A DNA stretch of 19,701 nt from JBIQLO01 sp044464175 (GTDB lineage Bacteria > Planctomycetota > Phycisphaerae > Tepidisphaerales > Tepidisphaeraceae), in assembly GCA_044464175.1 (NCBI GenBank), contig JBIQLO010000058.1, positions 1 through 19,701 on the forward strand, read 5' to 3'. Below, piece by piece: positions 7,050 through 14,713 of the stretch. The notes below the pieces were generated by a model. It ran no database searches. It saw only the letters and a program-made list of their open reading frames with translations, and had not been told where the DNA came from. How positions within the stretch are numbered: position 1 is the stretch's first letter; every line of letters starts with the position of its first letter. Made by a program: the position numbers and the translations under genes.

Positions 7050-8105
7050 GACCCATACCAGCATCGGATCGGAAACGATCACACCTTCGGGCCGGTAGAG
7101 GGAGATGTAGAGCACGCCCGTGCGATTCGGTTCGGTGGTCGGCGTGTCCAGTTGCACCCGCTGCGGTTCATTCGGCTTGAGGTCCACTTTCTGGGTGTAG
7201 TATTCCTTGGCCTGATAGGAGACCTCCCCGGGCCGGGGCAGGTACATGCGGATGCGGACCGAGGTTTTCTTCGGGGAGACCAGGCGCACGGTGAAGCGAT
7301 GGATGCCCGGCTTTTGCAACATCGGGGCGGAGGGAAAGAGATTGCAGTTGCCCGTCGTCAGCGTGATGGACAGCCCCTCCGTGCCCTCGGGCGTTTTGAC
7401 GCGGGCCGTTTTCACGTCCTTGCGCAGTTCGGGCTTGCAGTACAGGCTCCATCCGGCGGGCAACAGGCCTTTTTCCGTGCGCCCCCAGACAGCCCAGTAG
7501 GGATTGGGCAGGAGGCTTTTGAACAACTCCTGTGAGGCCTCGGCCACCCAGAGGCTCACGCCGTTGTGAAGCCCGCTGGCCAGGGCGGGCTTGCTGGTCA
7601 GCTGGACCACAAGGATGTTATCTTTGGGGCGCACGGCCTGCGTGATGTCAAAGACGAAGGGAGTATTCCAGCCGGAATAGTTTTCCTTCTCGCCGGCCGT
7701 CTGGTGGGTTCCGATCTCTTTGCCGTTGAGATAGACCACGGCGTTGCCGTCAGCGCCGCCGAAATAAAGCAGCAGGCGCTGGGGGCTTTTCACCTGGGGA
7801 GCGTCGAAGGTTTTGCGATACCAGGCGATGCCGTGGTAATCGGGAAACGGCGTCCCGGGCTGCAACTGCCACTGCCGCAGCGCGGTGAGGCGCGGCCAGG
7901 CGGCATCGTCAAATCCCGCTTTCGTGACGCCTTTTTGCAACAGTTCCCCCTTGGGGTCGGGCTGAAATCGCCAGCCTTCACTGAGCACCTGGGTTAATTG
8001 AGGCTGGGTCGCAGGCGCCGCGTGGGATGCCCGGATTCCGGCCAGGAACGCCAACGTGCCGACGACCACCGCGCATCGGCGGGCGAGAGATGGATTGGAT
8101 TTCAT
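7041..8105 (-). CDS. Secreted protein with GH2-type sugar-binding domain
   Basis: A 354-residue exported protein: the signal peptide has RR at 9-10, a hydrophobic core at 12-24 and a cleavage site after ASHA (A29). The region at about 35-190 has the marks of the jelly-roll sugar-binding domain of GH2 beta-galactosidases: LSEGWRFQPD, AWYRKTFDAP, LYFGGADGNAVVYLNGKEIG and GWNTPFVFDITQAV. The remaining 160 residues are beta-rich, and no catalytic TIM barrel is present, so this is not a complete GH2 enzyme; it more likely binds carbohydrate. It starts 8 bases after the HD-hydrolase stop on the same strand, so it is probably co-transcribed. No Shine-Dalgarno sequence is visible, but TATAAT on the minus strand (8118-8113) lies 7 bases before the ATG. 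Confidence 0.8.
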   Translation of the reverse strand: MKSNPSLARRCAVVVGTLAFLAGIRASHAAPATQPQLTQVLSEGWRFQPDPKGELLQKGVTKAGFDDAAWPRLTALRQWQLQPGTPFPDYHGIAWYRKTFDAPQVKSPQRLLLYFGGADGNAVVYLNGKEIGTHQTAGEKENYSGWNTPFVFDITQAVRPKDNILVVQLTSKPALASGLHNGVSLWVAEASQELFKSLLPNPYWAVWGRTEKGLLPAGWSLYCKPELRKDVKTARVKTPEGTEGLSITLTTGNCNLFPSAPMLQKPGIHRFTVRLVSPKKTSVRIRMYLPRPGEVSYQAKEYYTQKVDLKPNEPQRVQLDTPTTEPNRTGVLYISLYRPEGVIVSDPMLVWVKK

Positions 8106-8113
8106 GGACAGGA

Positions 8114-9403
8114 TTATATTGGATCAGTCCCTCGCACCGCCAGCAGGACGGGCTTCATCCACCGCGGGTCGACATGCAGGCGACGGAACATGAGCTGCTG
8201 GTTCAGGGCCACCGGCAGGGGCGAGACGGTCGCCAGGGGGACGGCCGGACCCGTGGGCGGGCAGACCAGGATTTCGCCGACGGACTGACCGGGGTCGGGC
8301 GGGTCGATCTGGTAGGGTGTATCGGCCGGCTCATCATAAAACAGCTCATAGGCCGGCTCGCCGCCGGCACGTTCGATCGCCTCCCAGGCGGCGGCCACGG
8401 CGTCGGCGGCCTGACGCGGCTCCATGGAGGTCAGATCGATGCTCTTGAAAAGCCTCCGGTTCAGCAGCCCCCGGCAGAGTCCCGCCATCACCATGTCCTC
8501 GGCCTGGGACCAGACCTTGAAGCACTGGAAGATGGAGATGTCATCGAGATGGATGAATTCGGGGATGCTCAGCGTCTGCCCGATTAGCGCCTTGTGGACC
8601 GGGTCGCCGGGATGGGGCCAGGGAAGGCGGTCCTGCACGGCCAGGCGGCGGGCTCGCTGCAGCACGAGCTTGACCATGCCCTCGGCCCCGCGTACGACCT
8701 TGTGAAAGTAGACGTTGCGGTACATATGGAAGCGCGACTGGAGGTAGGACTCCACGGCGCTGATCCCCTTGCCGATCACCGCCAGCCGTCCGGTCGTCTC
8801 GTCAATCGTCAGGGCGTGCAGCAGCCAGCGAAGGTCAAATCCGCCATATCGACTGGCGGTCATCAGGTTGTCGCGCAGGAGGTAATCGAAGCGGTCGGCG
8901 TCGAGCTGGCTGCAGAGGATGTCGGCATAGACATCCTGCCGGGCGGGAGGGCGCAGCAGGTCGGCGACCTGCCTGGGCATCTGCCCATCGTATTCCCTGA
9001 GCAGGCGGTGAATCCGGGTATCGGGGTCGAGCAGAATCCGCCGGGAGAGGCGCTCGTGATCGCTGCCGCTGATGCGCTCGAAGAGGTGGCTGAAGGGCCC
9101 GTGCCCCAGGTCGTGCAGCAGCGCGGCCACGAGGCAGAGGTCCCGTCGCGCCGGGTCCAGGATGTGGGAACGTTCCAGTTGATCCAGCATCCGCCGGGCC
9201 GTCTCCATGACACCCAGGCTGTGGCTGTAGCGGCTGTGGTCAGCGCCGGGATAGGCCAGCGAGGCCAGCCCGAGTTGGCGCACCCGGCGGAGGCGTTGAA
9301 ACTCTTCGGCGTTGAGGAGGCGAAACAGCAGTGACTCGATCGGCCGATCCGTCTGGAAGGCGATCACATCATGCACCGGGTCGCGGATGATTTTTTCGGG
9401 CAT
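8114..9403 (-). CDS. HD-domain phosphohydrolase (COG1078/YwfO type)
   Basis: A 429-residue cytoplasmic metal-dependent phosphohydrolase related to dNTP triphosphohydrolases. Motifs: IIRDPVHD at the start, H61 in RYSHSLGVMETARRML, the HD pair H97-D98 in LLHDLGHGPFSH, and SQLDADRFDYLLRD (165-178) with the last metal ligand D168. Also typical is the later ESYLQSRFHMYRNVYFHK. The ATG at 9403 is chosen because homologues start with a short sequence before IRDPVH; a longer form from a TTG at 9460 is unlikely. The substrate is unknown; B. subtilis YwfO acts on dNTPs. No strong ribosome binding site is visible. Confidence 0.9.
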   Translation of the reverse strand: MPEKIIRDPVHDVIAFQTDRPIESLLFRLLNAEEFQRLRRVRQLGLASLAYPGADHSRYSHSLGVMETARRMLDQLERSHILDPARRDLCLVAALLHDLGHGPFSHLFERISGSDHERLSRRILLDPDTRIHRLLREYDGQMPRQVADLLRPPARQDVYADILCSQLDADRFDYLLRDNLMTASRYGGFDLRWLLHALTIDETTGRLAVIGKGISAVESYLQSRFHMYRNVYFHKVVRGAEGMVKLVLQRARRLAVQDRLPWPHPGDPVHKALIGQTLSIPEFIHLDDISIFQCFKVWSQAEDMVMAGLCRGLLNRRLFKSIDLTSMEPRQAADAVAAAWEAIERAGGEPAYELFYDEPADTPYQIDPPDPGQSVGEILVCPPTGPAVPLATVSPLPVALNQQLMFRRLHVDPRWMKPVLLAVRGTDPI

Positions 9404-9412
9404 GGGAAGGCA

Positions 9413-9450
9413 ATTGCCGGTTTTTTTTATTGCCGGTGGCCGGAGGCAAT
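9413..9450 (+). repeat. ATTGCCGG direct repeats around a T8 tract
   Basis: ATTGCCGG (9413-9420) and ATTGCCGG (9429-9436) flank eight T (9421-9428), and an inverted copy GGCAAT follows at 9445-9450, forming a hairpin with the second copy. It lies in the 75 bases between the CvpA-like gene and the HD-hydrolase start. On the minus strand, the direction of transcription here, the tract is A8, so this is not a normal terminator. It may be a small intergenic repeat or a leader structure. Confidence 0.5.
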
Positions 9451-9478
9451 CGGCCCGCAACCGGCCGGGAAGCGCTTG

Positions 9479-10744
9479 CTATTTTTTGGCCGGCGCTTTG
9501 TTGATTTCCGCAGGCCCCATGCCAATGCGGCGCATCAGGCCGATCGTCCAACCCGCGCCGGTGGTATTAGCCAGTTCGGCCCCGCTTGCGAGTTTCATTC
9601 CGCCCAGATCAATGTTGGCCAGCCGCTTGACGCTGATGAAGACGCCGGGCGGCAGTTCGCTGCCGACCTTCGCGGGCTTGCCGGGTTCGGCCTGCAGGTC
9701 GGCCCGGTCCAGGAGAAAGAGCAGGTCCGCCCCACGATCCCCCTCGGTGGTGTCGAGGAAGAGAAAATCGTCGGGCTTGTTCCGGTAGACCGTCTTGCCC
9801 CCCTCGATCGTACCGACGGGATAATAGTCCTTCCCGTTGGCCACCAGATGGATGGAGCCGCAGCTGAATCGCACCAGGTGATCCTTGTCGGCCGCGTCGG
9901 GCGTAAAGACGATGCGCACCACCAGAGCGATCTGCTTGGAGCCGGGGGAAAGCACCGGGTCCACCTTCAGTGACCGCACACCGGAGTAAACACCGTCCAC
10001 CTGGGGCAGGGTTCCCTGCTCATCATAGACGCCGATCACGCGCACCTGCTGGAGCTCTTCCTTATTGATGGCCGTACGTTTGGCGCCGACCTGGATGCCC
10101 AGGCGCTGGCCGAACAGCTCATCGAGGTAGTTGGGATGAATCGATTTCAGCGGGCGTTTGCCGGCCAGCGAGCCGCCATCGCTCAGGTGGGCGACCGTCC
10201 CAAGGACGATGTCGTCCACCGGCAGCAGCAACGACTGCTTGTTCTCCGGCAGGAAAGCATCGCCCACCAGTTCATCGGTCGTGGAGGAGTCCTGCGACCG
10301 CTGGCCGGGAATGGAGACCACCACCTGATCGTGGCTCTCCACGGCATAGCGGCTGTAATAGGCGATGGTGGGCCCAAAGGGCATGGCCTGGGCGGCGATG
10401 GCGGCGACGCCGGTCGCGAAAATGCCGGCGACGAGCCCCAGAACCGCCGCCCCCCCCTTCTCCAGCCAGACGGCCACGCGGATGTTGCCCGGCACCGCGG
10501 CATCGAAGATCAGGCGCAGGACCAGATAGACGGCCGCGAACAGGACCACCAGCGCCGCCGCGGTGGACTCGTCGGCAAAACGTCCGCGCGACACCTGCTG
10601 CTCCAGCGTCTCGTGCAGCCCCACCGCCACCGCGGCCGCCAGGACGGCGCTGATGGCGGAAATCAGGGAACTGAAAAAGCCCTGGGCATAGTGGTAATAG
10701 GCGATGGCCGCGACCAGGAGGATGATGATGACTGCTAAAAGCAT
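9479..10744 (-). CDS. CvpA-like membrane protein with long C-terminal region
   Basis: A 421-residue protein. Residues 1-120 hold four hydrophobic segments (about 1-17, 22-42, 62-82 and 97-120) arranged like the CvpA family, including the glycine-rich GFFSSLISAISAVLAAAVAV and ALVVLFAAVYLVLRLIF. CvpA proteins affect envelope function, purine-linked colicin V production and bile resistance. The remaining 300 residues are soluble, beta-rich and unlike anything I recognise, with segments such as GSIHLVANGKDYYPVG, DDFLFLDTTEGDRGADLLFLL and PPGVFISVKRLANIDLGGMK. It lies 89 bases after the GspE-like gene and probably shares its transcript. GAAG lies 14 bases upstream of the ATG, too far to be a convincing ribosome binding site. 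Confidence 0.7.
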   Translation of the reverse strand: MLLAVIIILLVAAIAYYHYAQGFFSSLISAISAVLAAAVAVGLHETLEQQVSRGRFADESTAAALVVLFAAVYLVLRLIFDAAVPGNIRVAVWLEKGGAAVLGLVAGIFATGVAAIAAQAMPFGPTIAYYSRYAVESHDQVVVSIPGQRSQDSSTTDELVGDAFLPENKQSLLLPVDDIVLGTVAHLSDGGSLAGKRPLKSIHPNYLDELFGQRLGIQVGAKRTAINKEELQQVRVIGVYDEQGTLPQVDGVYSGVRSLKVDPVLSPGSKQIALVVRIVFTPDAADKDHLVRFSCGSIHLVANGKDYYPVGTIEGGKTVYRNKPDDFLFLDTTEGDRGADLLFLLDRADLQAEPGKPAKVGSELPPGVFISVKRLANIDLGGMKLASGAELANTTGAGWTIGLMRRIGMGPAEINKAPAKK

Positions 10745-10833
10745 GTTATTTGTTCTTCGCTGTCTGACATTTGTTCTTCACGGAATTCCGCCCGGGCTGC
10801 CCGAAAACAGCCCACAAGTCCCTCTTTGCCTTT

Positions 10834-12564
10834 CTAAGTTTTGGCCTTGGCCCCGGTCGCCGGGGCGGGCGCCGGCGCGGGGGCCGCGGCTCGGCGGGTT
10901 GTAGCGGATGCACCGGCGGGCGGCGCGGCCGTGCCGCTGCGCAAGGCGCGCAACACTTCGTTGACGCTGGTCTCCCCCGCCTCCACCTTCGCCAGCGCCT
11001 CCTCCTGGAGATAGCGACCCTTTTGTTTGCGGAAGGCGGATTTCAAGGCGCCGGTCTCACCGGCCAGCACCGCCGCCCGCACCTCGTCGGTGACGACCAG
11101 CAGTTCAAACAGGCCGGTCCGCCCCTTGTAGCGCAGGTCGTGGCAGAACTCGCACGGAATCGGATTGCCCTTGGGATCGCGCAGCGGCTGATTGCGGGCC
11201 TGATACAACTGGGTCACCTTGGAAGGATCCATGTTCAGCTTTTTCAGCGTGGTGGCGTCGGGGTGATAGCCCATCTTGCACGCCATGCACAACTTGCGGG
11301 CCACGCGCCCGGTGACGGCCATTTCCAGCGAGCCCATGGCGGCCTGGTCGTTGCCCACAAGCTTGCGCCACTGGTTGACCGCATCGAAGGTCGATCCGGT
11401 CCGCAGCCCCACGTAGACCCGCTTTCCCTCGCCGGCCCACTGCGCCAGCAGCTTGGCGGTGGCCGGGTCGTGAATCTCCGAGATCATGACCACATCCGGC
11501 TCCTGGTCGAGCACCCAGGCCGCCAGCTTGCTCTCATCGGCGCGCGAGGCCATCTTCGGCAGCTTGTTCTGCGTGATCCCCTCCAGGTCATCCTCCGGAT
11601 CTCGCTCGATGGTGTGGATGTGCTGGAGGAAGACATCATGGGCCCGGATCAGGGCGTAGAGCATGGAGGTCAGACCCTGCTCCTTGGGAGCCCCCACCAG
11701 AACCACGCCTTTGCGCTCGGAAACGGAGGCCTTCACCTTCTCCAGTTGCCCATCGGAAAAACCCAGGTCATCGAGCTTGATCGCATGCCGCTGCTTGGGA
11801 TTGACCTGAACCCGTAGCGATTCCCCGCTTGCGCTGCCGGCGCTGCTGATGCGCAGATCCGAGACCTGGCCGTTGAGCCCCACCTTCATCATGCCGCTCT
11901 GGGGCTTGCGGCGGTCATTCACATCCAAGCCGGCCGCCGCCTTGGCGTAGCGGATGGTTTCAGCGCTCTCGGTCCGCTCGATGCTCCCCCCGCTGTACAT
12001 CACGCCGTCCACCCAGTAGCTGACGGTCGCCGCCCCCTCGGCCGGAGTCATCTCCAGGCGATCCAGCCCCTTCTTGAGCGGATCGGTCAACAGGCGCTGC
12101 AGGCCATCATACCCGGCCCGCTCGGGCGCTTCGGCATCGGGCGAGGGCAGATTCTTTTTGTGAGAGTCGATGAACTGCAGTTCCCCGGCCGCGGCGGCGG
12201 CCTCCTTCTTTTTCCGCCCGAAACTGTTCAGCCACTCATGGAAATCCTTTTTCAGATCGGTCAGGCCCACCTTCTTGTGGCGGATGCCCAGGTAGGTGCC
12301 CACCTCGGCGGCGAAGATCAGGAACAGGACGGGGAAGGCGATCCAGAAGGAGGGGAGCCAGAAAAACAGGACCATCGCGACGATCAGCCCCACGGCATTG
12401 GCGGTGTTGAGGTTCTCTCGCGGCAGGTGTGCGGCTTCGGCGTCCTTGTCGGCCCAGGCCAGCAGCTTGATCCAGATCAACATCAGCAGGGCGACCACCC
12501 CCACCTTGACGGGGCTGATATAGCCTCCGCTCTGCACCGTCGCCGCCAGCACGCTTAACTGCAT
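10834..12564 (-). CDS. Membrane-anchored GspE/PilB-like protein, degenerate ATPase
   Basis: A 576-residue protein with two or three hydrophobic segments (about 18-36 and 57-94), a charged linker (100-150), an N-terminal GspE-like domain (150-285) and a C-terminal domain aligned with type II secretion/type IV pilus ATPases (286-545). The Walker A position reads GAPKEQGLTS (291-300): the invariant Lys of GKT/S is L298. The Walker B region EPDVVMISEIHD (355-366) keeps E363; the usual His box has R in place of H (GLRTG, 386-390). The C-terminal zinc site is intact: CMAC (426-429) and CEFC (471-474), followed by GRTGLFELL. The tail is Ala/Pro-rich. GAGGAG before the ATG is a strong ribosome binding site. 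It probably does not hydrolyse ATP; a scaffold or regulator of a pilus or secretion machine is my inference. Confidence 0.82.
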   Translation of the reverse strand: MQLSVLAATVQSGGYISPVKVGVVALLMLIWIKLLAWADKDAEAAHLPRENLNTANAVGLIVAMVLFFWLPSFWIAFPVLFLIFAAEVGTYLGIRHKKVGLTDLKKDFHEWLNSFGRKKKEAAAAAGELQFIDSHKKNLPSPDAEAPERAGYDGLQRLLTDPLKKGLDRLEMTPAEGAATVSYWVDGVMYSGGSIERTESAETIRYAKAAAGLDVNDRRKPQSGMMKVGLNGQVSDLRISSAGSASGESLRVQVNPKQRHAIKLDDLGFSDGQLEKVKASVSERKGVVLVGAPKEQGLTSMLYALIRAHDVFLQHIHTIERDPEDDLEGITQNKLPKMASRADESKLAAWVLDQEPDVVMISEIHDPATAKLLAQWAGEGKRVYVGLRTGSTFDAVNQWRKLVGNDQAAMGSLEMAVTGRVARKLCMACKMGYHPDATTLKKLNMDPSKVTQLYQARNQPLRDPKGNPIPCEFCHDLRYKGRTGLFELLVVTDEVRAAVLAGETGALKSAFRKQKGRYLQEEALAKVEAGETSVNEVLRALRSGTAAPPAGASATTRRAAAPAPAPAPATGAKAKT

Positions 12565-12710
12565 CCGCGTCTCCTCAAAATCAACGCCCCCCCGGGCTCG
12601 TTCTGTCCTGCCATGGCCTGACGGCGATGGCCCGACCCCTTCCCTGTCCCCTTTATTTTAGTAGATTACCCTTCAATCGTCCAAATTCTTCTTTATTGCG
12701 AGCCAGTTGC

Positions 12711-13277
12711 ATGGATTTACACGTGAAAACCGACGATGACATCCCCTCCGCGTTTGATGCCTCGCTGGGCATCCGGCGCAACGGCGACATCCGGCGGCCG
12801 GGCAGGCCCTCGGCGGTCCGGGCGTTCTATGTCGGCATGGTGTCCCTGCTGGCCCTATTTAGCTGGGCGCTCTGGTTCGGCGGCATAATCGCGCTGTTCG
12901 TGTCGGTGCAATCTCTTTTTGTCCTGCGCCGCCCCATCGCCGGGGATGCGGCCAGCGCCCTGTTTCTGGTCTTTGGAAAATACCAACTGGCGGTCGGGGG
13001 ACTCACGCTCATTTTCACCGTGCTCTACTATGGGCTGCGCCCGTCGCGCAAGCTGGTGGCGGCGTTTTTCCTGTTCGCCCTGGCCAGCGTTCTGGCACTC
13101 TACCTGGCGGTGCTGCTGATCCCGCACATGGAGGTGCTGCGCCAGCAGTACCTCGCTCACTCGCCGGAATTTTCCCGGCTGCACGGGCTGTCCATGGGGC
13201 TCTTCTCGGCGGAAACATTCCTGGCGCTGCTGGGCGGGGCCTTTTTGTGCCTGTCGATCTCCGGCCGGAAGCCGTGA
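12711..13277 (+). CDS. DUF4149/TMEM205-like membrane protein
   Basis: A 188-residue integral membrane protein with four hydrophobic segments (about 39-72, 92-108, 114-137 and 160-182). The features SWALWFGGIIALFVSVQSLFV, LFLVFGKYQLAVGGLTLI, HMEVLRQ and EFSRLHGLSMGL match my memory of the DUF4149 (TMEM205-like) family, whose role in bacteria is unknown. The ATG at 12711 is preferred to one at 12627, whose extra 28 residues look like translated promoter DNA. The AT-rich patch at 12650-12700 between this gene and the divergent GspE-like gene is the likely site of its promoter, though I see no clear -35/-10 pair. Confidence 0.78.
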   Translation: MDLHVKTDDDIPSAFDASLGIRRNGDIRRPGRPSAVRAFYVGMVSLLALFSWALWFGGIIALFVSVQSLFVLRRPIAGDAASALFLVFGKYQLAVGGLTLIFTVLYYGLRPSRKLVAAFFLFALASVLALYLAVLLIPHMEVLRQQYLAHSPEFSRLHGLSMGLFSAETFLALLGGAFLCLSISGRKP

Positions 13278-13373
13278 AGCGGGCCGCCTCGATCGAAGGT
13301 CCAGGCTGTCCTTGCCCGCCGGTCCATCGAGGGCGACTTGCCAACGCCCTACCCCCCTTCTATTCTTTCGGAC

Positions 13374-14576
13374 ATGTTTCCTTTAGCCCAACGAATGAGT
13401 CTGGTGTCCGATTCGATCACCCTGGCCGTCAGCGCCAAGGCCAACGCATTGAAAAAACAGGGGGTGGATGTGGTCGGTTTCGGGGCCGGCGAGCCGGACT
13501 TTGACACCCCCGCGTTCATCAAGGAGGCCGCCCAGGCGGCCCTGGACAAGGGGATGACCAAGTACACCCCCACGCCATGCATTCCGGAGCTCAAGCAGGC
13601 GATCGCCCAGAAATTCAACCGGGACAACGGCCTGCCCTACACGCCCGACCAGATCACCACCGGCGCCGGGGGCAAGCATTGCCTGTACATGGCGTTCATG
13701 GCGATTCTGAATCCGGGGGAAGAGGTGATTCTGCCCTCGCCCTACTGGGTCAGCTACCCGGAGCAGGCGAAATTGGCGGGGGGAACGATCAAGGTGGTGC
13801 GGGGGGAGGAGGCGAACGATTTCAAGATCACGCCGGCGCAGCTGGAGGCGGCGATCGGCCCGAAGAGCCGGATTTTCGTCATCAACTCCCCGTCCAATCC
13901 GTCGGGGTCGGCCTACACGCCGGAGGAACTGAAGGCGCTGGCGGATGTGGTGGCCAAACACCCGCAGCTGGTGGTCTTCAGCGATGAAATTTATGAAAAG
14001 CTGGTGTATGGCGGGCTGAAATTCGCCAGCTTCGCGTCACTGCGTCCGGAGCTGCTGGACCGCACGCTCACCTTTAACTGCCACTCCAAGAGTTTTGCCA
14101 TGACCGGGTGGCGCATGGGGTACATCGGCGGCCCGCTGGAGGCGATCAAGGCGATCAACAAGCTCCAGAGCCAGATGACCAGCCACGTGACCAGCTTCAT
14201 TCAGCCGGCGGCCGCCGCGGCGCTGAGCGATCCGCGCGGCGCCCAGAGGGTGGAGTCGATGCGGCAGCAGTTTGAGAAGCGGGCCGAGCATATGTGGCGG
14301 CGGCTGAGCGCCCTGTCGAAGATCACCTGCGTGCGCCCGCGCGGGGCGTTTTACTGCTTCCCCAACGTCAGCGCTTACTTCGGCAGGAAGGCTGGTGACA
14401 AGCCGATCACCGATGCGGTGAGCTTCGCGGCCGCGCTGCTGGAGAAAAACCACGTGGCGGTGGTGCCGGGCAACGATTCGGGCTTCGACACGCACGTGCG
14501 TCTGAGCTTTGCCACCAGCCTGGAACAGATTGACGAGGGGATCGACCGGATCGAGGAGTTCCTCAAGAGTCTGTAA
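13374..14576 (+). CDS. Aspartate-type aminotransferase (class I, PLP)
   Basis: A 400-residue class I aminotransferase closely patterned on subgroup I-beta aspartate aminotransferases such as that of Thermus. Motifs: GAGEPDFDTP (37-46), GAGGKHCLYMAF (97-108), SPYWVSYPEQ (122-131), NSPSNPSGSAYT (171-182), SDEIYEKLVY (203-212), the PLP lysine K239 in SKSFAMTGWRMGYIGGP, and HVRLSFATS (374-382) with the carboxylate-binding Arg. It should transfer the amino group between aspartate and 2-oxoglutarate; related enzymes also act on prephenate or aromatic amino acids. The ATG at 13374 gives the expected short N-terminus; TTG at 13338 and ATG at 13395 are possible. No good Shine-Dalgarno sequence is seen. 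Confidence 0.92.
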   Translation: MFPLAQRMSLVSDSITLAVSAKANALKKQGVDVVGFGAGEPDFDTPAFIKEAAQAALDKGMTKYTPTPCIPELKQAIAQKFNRDNGLPYTPDQITTGAGGKHCLYMAFMAILNPGEEVILPSPYWVSYPEQAKLAGGTIKVVRGEEANDFKITPAQLEAAIGPKSRIFVINSPSNPSGSAYTPEELKALADVVAKHPQLVVFSDEIYEKLVYGGLKFASFASLRPELLDRTLTFNCHSKSFAMTGWRMGYIGGPLEAIKAINKLQSQMTSHVTSFIQPAAAAALSDPRGAQRVESMRQQFEKRAEHMWRRLSALSKITCVRPRGAFYCFPNVSAYFGRKAGDKPITDAVSFAAALLEKNHVAVVPGNDSGFDTHVRLSFATSLEQIDEGIDRIEEFLKSL

Positions 14577-14601
14577 CGGTGGCCGGGGGGCGGTTTTGGA
14601 C

Positions 14602-14607
14602 TATAAT
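14602..14607 (+). promoter_or_regulatory. -10 box of the tRNA-Val gene
   Basis: A perfect TATAAT lies 9 bases upstream of the tRNA 5' end, so transcription would start within a few bases of the mature tRNA. The -35 position (about 14579-14584) is not close to consensus. Confidence 0.5.
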
Positions 14608-14616
14608 CGGAGTCAA

Positions 14617-14690
14617 GGGCGATTAGCTCAGTTGGCCAGAGCGCCGTGTTTACACCGCGGAAGTCACAGGTTCGAGCCCTGTATCGCCCA
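14617..14690 (+). tRNA. tRNA-Val (anticodon UAC)
   Basis: A full cloverleaf can be drawn: acceptor stem GGGCGAT with ATCGCCC, D stem GCTC/GAGC with loop AGTTGGCCA, anticodon stem CCGTG/CGCGG (one T-G pair) with loop TTTACAC, variable AAGTC, and T stem ACAGG/CCTGT with loop TTCGAGC. The anticodon at 14651-14653 is TAC, reading GUA and wobbling to other valine codons. The discriminator base is A. The CCA end is not encoded; a T6 run begins at 14691 and may end transcription. It lies between the aminotransferase and the convergent GH1-like gene. Confidence 0.95.
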
Positions 14691-14713
14691 TTTTTTCCCC
14701 TTTTCCTGCAAAC

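Noticed and set aside
9404..9460. N-terminal extension of the HD hydrolase from a TTG
   Set aside because: The extra 19 residues include the A8/T8 repeat region and do not resemble the family N-terminus.
12627..12710. N-terminal extension of the DUF4149-like protein
   Set aside because: It translates the AT-rich promoter-like gap and adds a Pro/Cys/Phe-rich piece with no signal-peptide form.
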